A DNA stretch of 64,000 nucleotides from Chryseobacterium sp. ERMR1:04. GTDB taxonomy: Bacteria; Bacteroidota; Bacteroidia; Flavobacteriales; Weeksellaceae. Below the pieces are notes generated by a model. The model saw only the letters and a program-made list of their open reading frames with translations. It did no database searches and had not been told where the DNA came from. Of this stretch, positions 46,824 to 55,453 are shown one piece after another; within the stretch, counting starts at the first letter, position 1, and every line of letters begins with the position of its first letter. A program made the position numbers and the translations under genes. The stretch covers positions 682,001 to 746,000 of the forward strand of contig NZ_LIRF01000003.1 of the NCBI RefSeq assembly GCF_001297705.1, in the 5' to 3' direction.

Positions 46824-47942
46824 ATGCATCAATTTACGATTGGTATCGAAGAAGAATACCAAATTATAGATGTTGAAAGCAGAGATTTAATCTCTCATGT
46901 TTCAAAAATTATTGAAGGCGGAAAAGCGGTTTTAAGTGAAAACTTAAAGCATGAAATGCATGAGTCCATGATCGAGATGGAAACCGGTATTTGCCAGAAT
47001 ATTCAGGAAGCACAGGCCGAACTCACCACTTTAAGAAGGCATCTTATTAAGACAGCCCACGATCAGGGACTTCGGGTTTCCGGAGGAGGAACGCATCCTT
47101 TTTCAAATTGGGAACACAACACCATTACCAATGGGGAGCGTTACAACAAAATTGTAGACGATATGGGTGATGTTGCCCGTGGAAATCTTATTTTCGGACT
47201 GCATGTGCACATCGGGATCCCAAATCGTGAAGAAGGCGTTAGAATTCAGAATGTTATGCGCTATTTTCTACCTCACGTGTATGCTCTTTCTACCAATTCC
47301 CCTTTCTGGATCGGAAGAAATACAGGGTTTAAGTCTTACAGGCAGGAAGTTTTCGTAAAGTTCCCAAGGACAGGAATACCAAGTTTCTTTAATTCTCTGG
47401 CAGAATTTGACAGCTATGTGGATCTTTTGATCAAGACCGGAACCATAGACAACGCCAAGAAAATATGGTGGGATCTGCGGGTACATCCATTCTACCCTAC
47501 CATTGAGTTTAGAATTTGCGACATGCCATTAAGAATTGATGAAACCGTTTGTATGGCTGCCATTATGCAAAGTTTGGTTGCTAAAATTTATAAACTTCAT
47601 CAGCAGAATTTAAGCTTTAGAAGCTATAGAAGATTGCTGTTGAACGAAAACAAATGGAGGGCTTCTAAGAGTGGAATTGACGCTCATCTTATTGATTTTG
47701 GTAAAGAAGAATCTATTCCTTATCCGCAATTATTAAAAGAACTTCTTGAGTTCATTGATGATGTTGTGGATGATCTAGGATGCAGAAAAGAAGTTGAATA
47801 CGCCTGGACAATTTTAGAAAACGGAACAGGGGCCGACAGGCAACTTAGAATATTTGAAGAAACCGGTGATCTTACAAAAGTAGTAGATTATATGATCTCG
47901 GAAACGGAGTATGGCATAACACATGGCGAAACCGCTTCGTAA
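46824..47942 (+). CDS. GCS2-family carboxylate-amine ligase (YbdK-like)
   Basis: A 372-residue member of glutamate-cysteine ligase family 2, with a glutamine-synthetase-like fold. The first strand FTIGIEEEYQIIDVESRDL has the Mg-binding Glu cluster. VSGGGTHPFSNWEHN and GLHVHIGIPNREEGVRIQN are conserved, and WWDLRVHPFYPTIEFRICDMP holds substrate residues. The family makes gamma-glutamyl or related amides; E. coli YbdK has weak glutamate-cysteine ligase activity. It is 25 bp after ATP-grasp 2. The true substrate here is unknown. Confidence 0.94.
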   Translation: MHQFTIGIEEEYQIIDVESRDLISHVSKIIEGGKAVLSENLKHEMHESMIEMETGICQNIQEAQAELTTLRRHLIKTAHDQGLRVSGGGTHPFSNWEHNTITNGERYNKIVDDMGDVARGNLIFGLHVHIGIPNREEGVRIQNVMRYFLPHVYALSTNSPFWIGRNTGFKSYRQEVFVKFPRTGIPSFFNSLAEFDSYVDLLIKTGTIDNAKKIWWDLRVHPFYPTIEFRICDMPLRIDETVCMAAIMQSLVAKIYKLHQQNLSFRSYRRLLLNENKWRASKSGIDAHLIDFGKEESIPYPQLLKELLEFIDDVVDDLGCRKEVEYAWTILENGTGADRQLRIFEETGDLTKVVDYMISETEYGITHGETAS

Positions 47943-47977
47943 TATTTTTGGTAACTTTGTAAAAAATATGAAGTCGT

Positions 47978-48811
47978 ATGAAAGATATTAGAATCGCTTT
48001 ATTGGATATGAATAACAACCATGTTAATCAAGGCTTTAGAAATATTAAAGAAATTTCTGAAACTTTCCAACAAAGGTCTGACGAGAATGTGACCATCACT
48101 ATATTTGACGTAAGATATAAGAATGAAATTCCTAATGTAGAAGATTTTGACATCTTTATTTCCTCGGGAGGTCCCGGAGATCCGCACAGAGAAGGACTTG
48201 AATGGGAAGATAAATTTGCAACATTTCTAGATACCGTTTATGATCATAATAAATACAATGATGATAAAAAGTATATGTTCCTTATCTGCCACTCATTTCA
48301 ATTGGCGAGTATTCATTGGGAACTGGGAAATATCTGCAAAAGAAAATCTTATTCTTTCGGGGTAATGCCTATTCATAAAACAGATGAAGGCAAGCAAGAA
48401 TTTTTATTAAAAAATCTTCCGAATCCTTTTTATGCGGTAGATTCAAGAGCATTTCAGTTTATTGAACCTAACCATGAACGTTTCGAAGAATTAGGAATGA
48501 AAATCGTTGCGATAGAAAAATTCCGTCCACATATTAATTTGGAAAGAGCGATTATGGCGATCCGTTTTTCAGAAGAAATCTTTGGAACTCAGTTCCATCC
48601 TGAGGCTAACCCAGCAGGCATGATTGAAAACCTAAAAGACGAGAAAAATAAAGAAGCTATGATCGAGAATTATGGAATGGAAAAATATCTTGAAACCGTA
48701 GACAGAATGGATGATGAAGATAAGATTGTTCTTACACAGGCTCAGATTCTTCCAAGATTTTTGCAATTTGCAAAAAAAAACATTTTGAAGGGCGCTGAAG
48801 CCATGGTTTAA
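47978..48811 (+). CDS. Class I glutamine amidotransferase-like protein
   Basis: A 277-residue protein with a complete GATase1 triad: Cys104 in FLICHSFQLA, His207 and Glu209 in GTQFHPEANP. FISSGGPGDPHREGLEW near 60-75 is the oxyanion loop. The nucleophile elbow is C-H-S-F-Q rather than the usual C-x-G, and a C-terminal tail of about 65 residues extends past the domain. It may supply ammonia to a ligase or hydrolyse gamma-glutamyl bonds. It is 35 bp after GCS2, with TAACTTTG at 47952 as a possible internal promoter. Confidence 0.88.
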   Translation: MKDIRIALLDMNNNHVNQGFRNIKEISETFQQRSDENVTITIFDVRYKNEIPNVEDFDIFISSGGPGDPHREGLEWEDKFATFLDTVYDHNKYNDDKKYMFLICHSFQLASIHWELGNICKRKSYSFGVMPIHKTDEGKQEFLLKNLPNPFYAVDSRAFQFIEPNHERFEELGMKIVAIEKFRPHINLERAIMAIRFSEEIFGTQFHPEANPAGMIENLKDEKNKEAMIENYGMEKYLETVDRMDDEDKIVLTQAQILPRFLQFAKKNILKGAEAMV

Positions 48812-48825
48812 ATAAAGTTCAACAG

Positions 48826-48851
48826 ATGCTTCGACTCCGCTCAGCATGACA
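48826..48851. repeat. Fragment of dispersed CTTCGACTCCGCTCAGCATGACA repeat
   Basis: The sequence matches the reverse of the GAGCGGAGTCGAA core found in the repeats at 61670 and 58945 of this window. It is a short intergenic piece without gene content. Confidence 0.5.
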
Positions 48852-48930
48852 TTTCTAATATTAACTGTCATTTTGTAGCGATATCATGTAATGAACTATT
48901 TCAAAATATTCAACAAAAAATCAATACATA

Positions 48931-48956
48931 AATCGAGCAATATTGCTCGATTTTTT
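48931..48956 (+). terminator. Terminator/attenuator hairpin before the 48978 gene
   Basis: AATCGAGCAA and TTGCTCGATT pair around a 2-base loop and are followed by TTTT. It lies 22 bp before the next start codon, which leaves no room for a promoter between. It probably ends the amidoligase operon and may attenuate the following gene. Confidence 0.75.
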
Positions 48957-48977
48957 AAAATCACAAAGAAAAAGAAT

Positions 48978-50162
48978 ATGATCTCAACATACAGAAAACA
49001 ATTTAATCAGGAATTTTCTCAGGAAAAATACAGTCAATTTAAAGAGATTTTAAAACAGAAAAGTGGCATAGAGCCTTCTTTTAGAATTTCTGAAAGTCCT
49101 CTTTTTCTAACCAATGAATTTAAGGATAAGCTTCTTGATGCCAGCGAAAGTATTATTGATCAGATTAAAGCTTTATCGCCTGAAACCTTACAAAAAGCCA
49201 TTCCTGAAAACTGTAAAGTTCCTAATGACACGCATCAACCTCATTTTTTTACGATAGATTTTGGAATCTGTAAAAGTGAAAACGGACAAATTGAGCCTCA
49301 ATTAATAGAACTTCAGGCATTTCCATCATTGTATGCTTTTCAAAAAGTTTATGAAGATACCTTTTGTGAAGTTTACCCTTTCTTACAGGAGATTAGAAAC
49401 AAAATGCCTCAGGAAGAGTTTGCAACGTATGTAAAAGAATTAATTGTAGGCAATGAAAATCCCGAAAATGTAATTCTCCTCGAAATTTTTCCAGAAAAGC
49501 AGAAAACCCTCATAGACTTCATTCTTACCGAAAAGTTACTAGGAATAAAAACCGTTTGCTTAACCAAAGTAAAGAAACAAGGAAAGAAATTATATTATGA
49601 AAATGATGGAAAATTAGTTGAGATCAAAAGAATCTATAACCGTGTTATTTTCGACGAATTAGATAGAATTCCAGATCTTACCACTGAATTTGATTTCCGT
49701 GAAGAGGTAGATGTCACTTGGGTTACCCATCCCAATTGGTTTTTTAAAATTTCAAAATTCCTTCTTCCCATGCTGAAACATCAGTTTGTTCCGAAAAGCT
49801 ATTTCTTACATGAGTTCCCAGAAAGTGAAACTCTTGAAAACTTTGTTTTAAAACCTTTATTTTCATTTGCAGGAAGCGGAGTTAATCTGAATCCTACTCA
49901 GGAAATTACAGATGCTATTGAAGATAAGGAAAACTATATTTTACAAAGAAAAGTAGAATACGCCCCTCTTTTTGAAGATATCAATGGGGAATTTTCAAAA
50001 GCAGAAATCCGATTACTGTACATTTGGAGAGAAAATGATGAACGCCCTATCCTATTAGAAAATTTAGGAAGAATGACTAAAGCCGCTATGGTAAACGTTG
50101 ATTTCAACAAAAAAGATGCAATTTGGATTGGAAGTTCTAATGCGTTTTTTGTGGAGGAATAG
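48978..50162 (+). CDS. ATP-grasp-like protein of unknown function
   Basis: 394 residues from MISTYRKQFNQEFSQEKYS. An in-frame ATG at 48891 is rejected because it would run through the hairpin at 48931. The C-terminal half has ATP-grasp-like text: NFVLKPLFSFAGSGVNL (phosphate/ATP-binding strand), NYILQRKVEYAPLF, KAEIRLLYIW and LLENLGRMTKAAMVNVDF. The N-terminal half (IDFGICKSENGQIEPQLIEL) recalls circularly permuted ATP-grasp or glutathionylspermidine-synthetase relatives. Assignment to the fold is inference. It lies between the amidoligase operon and the cyanophycin genes. Confidence 0.68.
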   Translation: MISTYRKQFNQEFSQEKYSQFKEILKQKSGIEPSFRISESPLFLTNEFKDKLLDASESIIDQIKALSPETLQKAIPENCKVPNDTHQPHFFTIDFGICKSENGQIEPQLIELQAFPSLYAFQKVYEDTFCEVYPFLQEIRNKMPQEEFATYVKELIVGNENPENVILLEIFPEKQKTLIDFILTEKLLGIKTVCLTKVKKQGKKLYYENDGKLVEIKRIYNRVIFDELDRIPDLTTEFDFREEVDVTWVTHPNWFFKISKFLLPMLKHQFVPKSYFLHEFPESETLENFVLKPLFSFAGSGVNLNPTQEITDAIEDKENYILQRKVEYAPLFEDINGEFSKAEIRLLYIWRENDERPILLENLGRMTKAAMVNVDFNKKDAIWIGSSNAFFVEE

Positions 50163-50178
50163 ATTAATACATAAAGAA

Positions 50179-50625
50179 ATGTGTGAAATTAGTAATGAAT
50201 TAAAATTCTGTACCTGTTTAGAAATTAAGGATAAAGAATTAATAAATATTCATAAAAGATTAGAAAAATTTCATAGTAAAAAACTCCCAAAATCTAAAGA
50301 ACCATTCAGTTGGATTATATACGAATATATGGGTTCTGAATACAATGATGGGATTATGGGACTTTTAAATATGCCCAGTAATAAAATTGGTTTTTCTTTG
50401 ACTGAGAAATTTGTACTTGAGCAACTCAACAATAAAAATTGTTTCGATTTTGAGTATCAGCCCAAAGAAGGAGATAATTTGCAAATAAATTTCCAAAGAA
50501 ATAAATCCTGGATAGAATTTTTATCATTTATATTTCGTAAAAATAATTGGGAGGTAGACTCTTACGATACTTTTACTGAAATAATTGAACCTAAAAATTA
50601 TGGAATATTAAAAGTTACTCAATAA
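50179..50625 (+). CDS. Unknown small protein
   Basis: 148 residues from MCEISNELKFCTCLEIKDKE; the frame upstream overlaps the preceding gene in another frame and is rejected. It is soluble and Lys/Asn/Glu-rich, with two Cys near the start (CTCLE). No signal peptide or known motif is seen. It starts 16 bp after the 48978 gene and ends at a strong bidirectional terminator. Its lower complexity and weaker codon pattern than the ligases leave some doubt about its age or function. Confidence 0.65.
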   Translation: MCEISNELKFCTCLEIKDKELINIHKRLEKFHSKKLPKSKEPFSWIIYEYMGSEYNDGIMGLLNMPSNKIGFSLTEKFVLEQLNNKNCFDFEYQPKEGDNLQINFQRNKSWIEFLSFIFRKNNWEVDSYDTFTEIIEPKNYGILKVTQ

Positions 50626-50646
50626 CTTTTCCCCTTTTTCAAAATG

Positions 50647-50681
50647 AATTTCGGGCGGCTTCTTTGAAGCCGCCCGAAATT
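50647..50681. terminator. Bidirectional GC-rich terminator
   Basis: AATTTCGGGCGGCTTC and GAAGCCGCCCGAAATT form a perfect 16-bp stem with a 3-base loop between convergent genes (50625 and cphA stop at 50693). Confidence 0.9.
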
Positions 50682-50692
50682 CAATATATTGA

Positions 50693-53323
50693 TTAAAAAG
50701 ATTTATCTTCTTCTAATAATTCCCTAGCCTGATATTCCTGCACCAGATCGATGGCGTTAGAAATAACATCGCTTAACGCTGTAATAAAAGCTCCTTCTTC
50801 AGCCATGCCCATGGCATGTTTTAAGGCATCAATTTCTTTAGGAATAATTTCATAGCTCACATCTTTTCCAGCCTCATTAATTCCATCAATGATCAATGCA
50901 TTGATATCTTCTTCTTTTCTGCCACGAAGATGTTTCTCATTTCTGATAATGATATAATCAAACATTCTTCCGGCAATTTTACCACATAATTTGATGTCTT
51001 CATCTCTTCTGTCTCCAACTCCGGAAATAATTCCTATTTTTTTGGTAGATTCAATATTTTTAAGGAAATCTTCAATCGCTTCATATCCTGACGGGTTATG
51101 AGCAAAATCAATTAAAACTTTGAAATTTTTAAATTTGAAAACATTTAACCTTCCTGGAGTAAGTTGTGCACTTGGCAGAAAAGTTCTCAGTGAATTTGAA
51201 ATATCTTCTATTCCCAACCCCTGAAGGTAACATGCTAAACTTGCAGCCAACACATTCTCAATCATGAATTTTGCTTTAGCCTCCATTGTAATAGGAAAGT
51301 CTTTTGCTTTTCCTATTCTGATCTTCCAGTCTCCTTTTTTGATCGTCACAAAACCTTCTTCATACACGCAAGTGATTTTTCCTTCTTTTGCGAATTTCTT
51401 CATGTAAGGATTGTTTTCATCCATACTGAAAATTGCCACATTGCTCTGTAGATCATTCACAATTCTCATAGAATACTCGTCATCAGCATTCATTACGCTC
51501 CATCCGTTTTTCTTAACACTGTCAAGAACTACTCTTTTTACCTTGGTTAAGTCTTTCAGGTTATGAATATCATTCATTCCTAAATGATCTTCTGTAATAT
51601 TGGTTAAAACACCGATATCACATTGAGAAAAACCAAGCCCAGAACGAAGAATCCCTCCTCTGGCAGTTTCCAATACTGCAAATTCTACCGTTGGATCTTT
51701 CAGGATAAATTCAGCTGATAAAGGGCCTGTAGTATCTCCTTTCGTCAGCATTGTATTTTGAATATAGATTCCATCTGAAGTGGTAAAACCTACTCTATAC
51801 CCATTATTTTTAATGATATGAGAAATCAACCTTGTTGTTGTCGTTTTACCGTTTGTTCCTGTCACCGCAATGATCGGGATGGTAAAAGGTTTTCCTGTAG
51901 GATACAGCATATCAACAACCGGAGCTGCAACGTTTCTTGGAAGCCCTTCACTTGGTGCCAAGTGCATTCTGAAACCTGGAGCTGCATTCACTTCAATGAT
52001 AGCTCCACCGCTTTCTTTTAAAGGCTGCGTTAGGTTTTCAGCCATAATATCAATTCCGCAGACATCAAGACCGATGATCTTAGATATTCTTTCTGCCATC
52101 GTAATATTTTCAGGGTGAACCATGTCGGTAACATCTATAGACGTTCCTCCTGTTGAAAGATTAGCTGTTGATTTTAAATAAACAATTTCTCCTTTTTGAG
52201 GAACTGTTTCAAGCGTATAATGAAGTTTTTCAAGAAGTTCTGTTGTGTCTTTATCTACTGCAATTTCAGTTAACACATTTTCGTGGCCATAGCCTCTTCT
52301 CGGGTCTTTATTTTCTTTTTCGATTAATCGCTGGATATTTAATTCTCCGTCTCCTACAATGTGAGCAGGAACTCTTCTTGCAGCAGCAACCATTTTATTA
52401 TTGATTACTAATACTCTGAAATCATATCCTGTAATATATTTTTCAACAATTACTTTATTAGAATATTTCTGAGCATGCTCCAATCCTATTTTAGAAGCTT
52501 CCCAATCGTTTACATTAATAGAAGACCCTTTTCCGTGATTTCCATCCAACGGTTTTAAAACAATCGGATATCCTATTTTTTTGATTACAAAATCCAATCC
52601 TTCTTCATCTACGATTACCTCTCCAATAGGAACAGGGATTGCAGCATCATGAAGCATTCTTTTTGTTAATTCTTTATTACATGCAATATCTACTGCAATT
52701 GAGCTTGTATTTCCTGTAATGGTCGCTTGAAATCTCTGCTGATTTACCCCATATCCCAACTGAACCAGAGAATTAGTCCCTAATCTGATCCATGGAATTT
52801 TTCTGGAAACTGCTTCTTCAACAATACTTCCGGTAGACGGGCCCAAACGAACACGTTCTCTGATTTCTTTTAATTTTTGAATACAGGCATTGATATCATA
52901 TTCTCTTCCTTCAATTAAAGCTTCTGCAATCTGTACGGCTTGTTCTGCCGCATAAATTCCTGCATTTTCTTCAATATAATCAAAAACAACATTATAAATC
53001 CCCGGACTTTTTGTCTCCCTTGTTCTTCCGAACCCGGTATCCATTCCTGATAAAGTCTGAATTTCGAGAGCGATATGTTCTATAACGTGACCCATCCAGG
53101 TTCCTGTTTCCACTCTGTGAAAGAAACCACCTTGCACCCCTTCCGAGCACCTGTGTGAAAGCAAAGAAGGCATGAGCTTTTCTATCCTTTCTCTGAAACC
53201 GTCGATTTTATTGGTAGGGAAATTTTCTAATTCTTCAAGATCCAACCTCATCTGTATCAGCTTTTTCCTTCTTATACTCCAAATATTCGGACCGCGTAAA
53301 GCCTGTATCTTCTCAATTTTCAT
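50693..53323 (-). CDS. cphA: Cyanophycin synthetase
   Basis: Builds multi-L-arginyl-poly-L-aspartate, adding Asp to the backbone and Arg to side chains. The product has 876 residues with the full CphA1 layout. The N domain (about 1-160) has GHVIEHIALEIQ at 78-89. The ATP-grasp domain (about 210-470) has Lys257 in VLKPLDGNHGKGSS and IIEVNAAPGFRMH. The Mur-ligase-like domain has the P-loop GTNGKTTTTR at 489-498, LTNITEDHLG and IDFAHNPSGYEAI. It is divergent from cphB across about 198 bp. Confidence 0.96.
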   Translation of the reverse strand: MKIEKIQALRGPNIWSIRRKKLIQMRLDLEELENFPTNKIDGFRERIEKLMPSLLSHRCSEGVQGGFFHRVETGTWMGHVIEHIALEIQTLSGMDTGFGRTRETKSPGIYNVVFDYIEENAGIYAAEQAVQIAEALIEGREYDINACIQKLKEIRERVRLGPSTGSIVEEAVSRKIPWIRLGTNSLVQLGYGVNQQRFQATITGNTSSIAVDIACNKELTKRMLHDAAIPVPIGEVIVDEEGLDFVIKKIGYPIVLKPLDGNHGKGSSINVNDWEASKIGLEHAQKYSNKVIVEKYITGYDFRVLVINNKMVAAARRVPAHIVGDGELNIQRLIEKENKDPRRGYGHENVLTEIAVDKDTTELLEKLHYTLETVPQKGEIVYLKSTANLSTGGTSIDVTDMVHPENITMAERISKIIGLDVCGIDIMAENLTQPLKESGGAIIEVNAAPGFRMHLAPSEGLPRNVAAPVVDMLYPTGKPFTIPIIAVTGTNGKTTTTRLISHIIKNNGYRVGFTTSDGIYIQNTMLTKGDTTGPLSAEFILKDPTVEFAVLETARGGILRSGLGFSQCDIGVLTNITEDHLGMNDIHNLKDLTKVKRVVLDSVKKNGWSVMNADDEYSMRIVNDLQSNVAIFSMDENNPYMKKFAKEGKITCVYEEGFVTIKKGDWKIRIGKAKDFPITMEAKAKFMIENVLAASLACYLQGLGIEDISNSLRTFLPSAQLTPGRLNVFKFKNFKVLIDFAHNPSGYEAIEDFLKNIESTKKIGIISGVGDRRDEDIKLCGKIAGRMFDYIIIRNEKHLRGRKEEDINALIIDGINEAGKDVSYEIIPKEIDALKHAMGMAEEGAFITALSDVISNAIDLVQEYQARELLEEDKSF

Positions 53324-53507
53324 AATCAGTTTGCATTTTTCTTATTAATGATAACATATTCTAAGATCAAAGATAATGCAAAACCATAAAAAAAACTATA
53401 CCACACTTGTAGATTTCTCAAAATAAAATTGAAAATTATTAATATTTCTAAAATACTCAGGATCAATTAAAATATGGCATAGATTTCGTCAAATGTTAAT
53501 AATTTTT

Positions 53508-53515
53508 TAAATTTG
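53508..53515 (+). promoter_or_regulatory. -7 promoter element of cphB, near-leaderless
   Basis: TAAATTTG matches TAnnTTTG and ends 6 bp before the ATG at 53522. Transcription would begin at or next to the start codon. The TTG inside this element is the upstream end of the open frame but is unlikely to be the start. Confidence 0.5.
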
Positions 53516-53521
53516 CACACT

Positions 53522-54412
53522 ATGATGAAACCAGTAGGAAAATTAATCGTTATTGGAGGCGCTGTAAACAAAGGCAGTTTTGCTGAAACCGACTACGACC
53601 AGAATATAGAAAAGAACCTCAATTTCTTTGAAAGAGGTATTCTAAGAAAAATAATTAATGAGTCTAGGCTTAAAGAAGATTCTATAATAGAAGTTATTAC
53701 AACTGCTTCACAAATCCCGCAGATTGTAGGGACGGAATACAAGAAGGCTTTTGAATTTCTAGGTGCTAAAAATGTAAACATTCTTGATATTCACAACCGT
53801 GAGGAAGCGAATTCTGATGCCATGGTAGCAAGAGCTAATGCTGCCGATGTTGTCATGTTTACAGGTGGAGATCAGCTAAGGCTGACTTCTATTCTTGGCG
53901 GAACAAGATTTCACGATACAATTCTATTGAAGTATCAGGAGCAGGATTTTATTTACTCCGGAACTTCTGCAGGAGCGGCGGCGGCCTCTGAAAATATGAT
54001 TTATCAGGGAAGCAGTTCTGAAGCATTGTTGAAAGGTGAGATAAAAACTACCCAAGGGTTAGGATTAATTGACAACGTAATTATCGATACTCACTTTGTT
54101 CAAAGAGGAAGAATCGGACGTTTATTTCAAGCGGTGGTTAATAATCCGAGAACGTTGGGAATTGGTTTAGGGGAAGATACCGGACTTTTTATTTATAATG
54201 ATACGATGACAGCCGTAGGGTCAGGTCTTGTGATTATTGTAGATGGTAGGTTCATTAAAGATACCAACCTTACCAATATAAACCTTGGAGAGCCTATTTC
54301 TATTGATAATTTAACCGTACATGTGATGTCGATGAATGATCATTATGATCTGACGACAAAAACTTTGACTATTGAAAATTCTCAATTTAACCCGATACCG
54401 CAAGACAAATAA
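53522..54412 (+). CDS. cphB: Cyanophycinase
   Basis: Serine exopeptidase of family S51 that cuts cyanophycin into beta-Asp-Arg dipeptides. 296 residues from MMKPVGKLIVIGGAVNKG. The catalytic Ser (about residue 149) is in YSGTSAGAAAAS. MFTGGDQLRLTSILGGTRF near 112-130, DTHFVQRGRIGRL near 190 and IGLGEDTGLFI near 215 are family blocks. There is no signal peptide, so it acts on internal cyanophycin. It is divergent from cphA and followed by the isoaspartyl peptidase that uses its product. Confidence 0.95.
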   Translation: MMKPVGKLIVIGGAVNKGSFAETDYDQNIEKNLNFFERGILRKIINESRLKEDSIIEVITTASQIPQIVGTEYKKAFEFLGAKNVNILDIHNREEANSDAMVARANAADVVMFTGGDQLRLTSILGGTRFHDTILLKYQEQDFIYSGTSAGAAAASENMIYQGSSSEALLKGEIKTTQGLGLIDNVIIDTHFVQRGRIGRLFQAVVNNPRTLGIGLGEDTGLFIYNDTMTAVGSGLVIIVDGRFIKDTNLTNINLGEPISIDNLTVHVMSMNDHYDLTTKTLTIENSQFNPIPQDK

Positions 54413-54490
54413 ATTGTCAATGGTGAAATGTGAATTTTTCTTACGATAATTTTACTTATTTTTAAAATTGACAATTGACTTTTCACAATT
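54412..54490. repeat. Imperfect inverted repeat between cphB and iaaA
   Basis: AATTGTCAATGGTGAAATGTG near 54413 is roughly inverted in AATTGACAATTGACTTTTCAC near 54466. It fills most of the 93-bp gap. No terminator T-run is seen. Confidence 0.5.
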
Positions 54491-54505
54491 GCCCAATACA
54501 ACATT

Positions 54506-55348
54506 ATGAAATTAATCATCCACGGCGGTTTCTTCTCAGAAAGTGACCAAAGCCATGAAGTAAAAATAGCGAAACAAGATTCATTAAAAAATATTGTTCA
54601 AAAAGCTTTTGAATATTTACAGTCAAATTCCGCATTTGATACGGTAGCGTATGCCGTTTCTCTTTTGGAAGATGATGAGCTTTATAATGCAGGAATCGGT
54701 TCCCAGATCCAAAGTGATGGCGTGATCCGCATGAGTGCTGCTATTATGGATGGTGAGACCCAAAAATTAAGTGGTGTTATCAATATTCAGGATGTGAAGA
54801 ATCCTATTTTTGTGGCTAAAGACTTAATGAAGGAAGACGACAGAGTGTTAGGAGGTGAAGGCGCCAAAAGATATGCTACAGAACATGGTTTTGAAAACTT
54901 CTCTACTGAAATCCCTCAACGCCGAAAAGAATATGAAGCTAAATTAGCAAATGGCGGAAAAGGAACGGTTGGCTGTGTAGCGATTGATAAAGACGGTAAA
55001 TTGGCTGTTGCTACCTCAACCGGAGGAAAAGGTTTTGAGATCCCCGGAAGAATTTCAGACTCTGCAACCGTTGCAGGAAATTATGCCAATGCTTTCTGTG
55101 CGGTAAGTTGCACAGGTGTTGGAGAGGATATTGTAAGCAATGCCACTTCTACCAAAATTGTAACCAGGGTTACAGATGGGATGACATTGGAAAATGCTTT
55201 TCATAAAACTTTTGAGGAGTTAAAAACAATTGATGGCTTTGCAGGTGCGATTGCCATTGATAAAGAAGGGAATATCTATCATCAGGATTCTTATCCTACG
55301 ATGGTATTCGCAAGTTTTGATGGTGAAATTTTTAAAGTATTCAATTAA
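54506..55348 (+). CDS. iaaA: Isoaspartyl peptidase / plant-type L-asparaginase
   Basis: An Ntn-hydrolase that splits beta-aspartyl dipeptides. 280 residues. The N-terminal nucleophile after self-cleavage is Thr154 in GGKGTVGCVAID. LIIHGGFF at the start, NAGIGSQIQSDG near 61 and GRISDSATVAGNYA near 185 are conserved in the family. With cphA and cphB adjacent, its likely job is hydrolysis of beta-Asp-Arg to aspartate and arginine, completing cyanophycin breakdown. The precursor is shorter than E. coli IaaA (about 320). Confidence 0.93.
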   Translation: MKLIIHGGFFSESDQSHEVKIAKQDSLKNIVQKAFEYLQSNSAFDTVAYAVSLLEDDELYNAGIGSQIQSDGVIRMSAAIMDGETQKLSGVINIQDVKNPIFVAKDLMKEDDRVLGGEGAKRYATEHGFENFSTEIPQRRKEYEAKLANGGKGTVGCVAIDKDGKLAVATSTGGKGFEIPGRISDSATVAGNYANAFCAVSCTGVGEDIVSNATSTKIVTRVTDGMTLENAFHKTFEELKTIDGFAGAIAIDKEGNIYHQDSYPTMVFASFDGEIFKVFN

Positions 55349-55453
55349 ATTTTAACATAAATTTATAATTGTATTTATTTTTTTGGCACGTATTTTACTT
55401 AGTTATTAATAACAAATTTTAGTAGTAATCACAACATTCAAAAAATAGAAATC

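Noticed and set aside
48891..48977. Upstream start of the ATP-grasp-like gene
   Set aside because: The added 29 codons run through the terminator hairpin at 48931-48956, so the ATG at 48978 is preferred.
53513..53521. TTG start for cyanophycinase
   Set aside because: The TTG belongs to the TAAATTTG promoter element; two ATG codons follow at 53522 and 53525.
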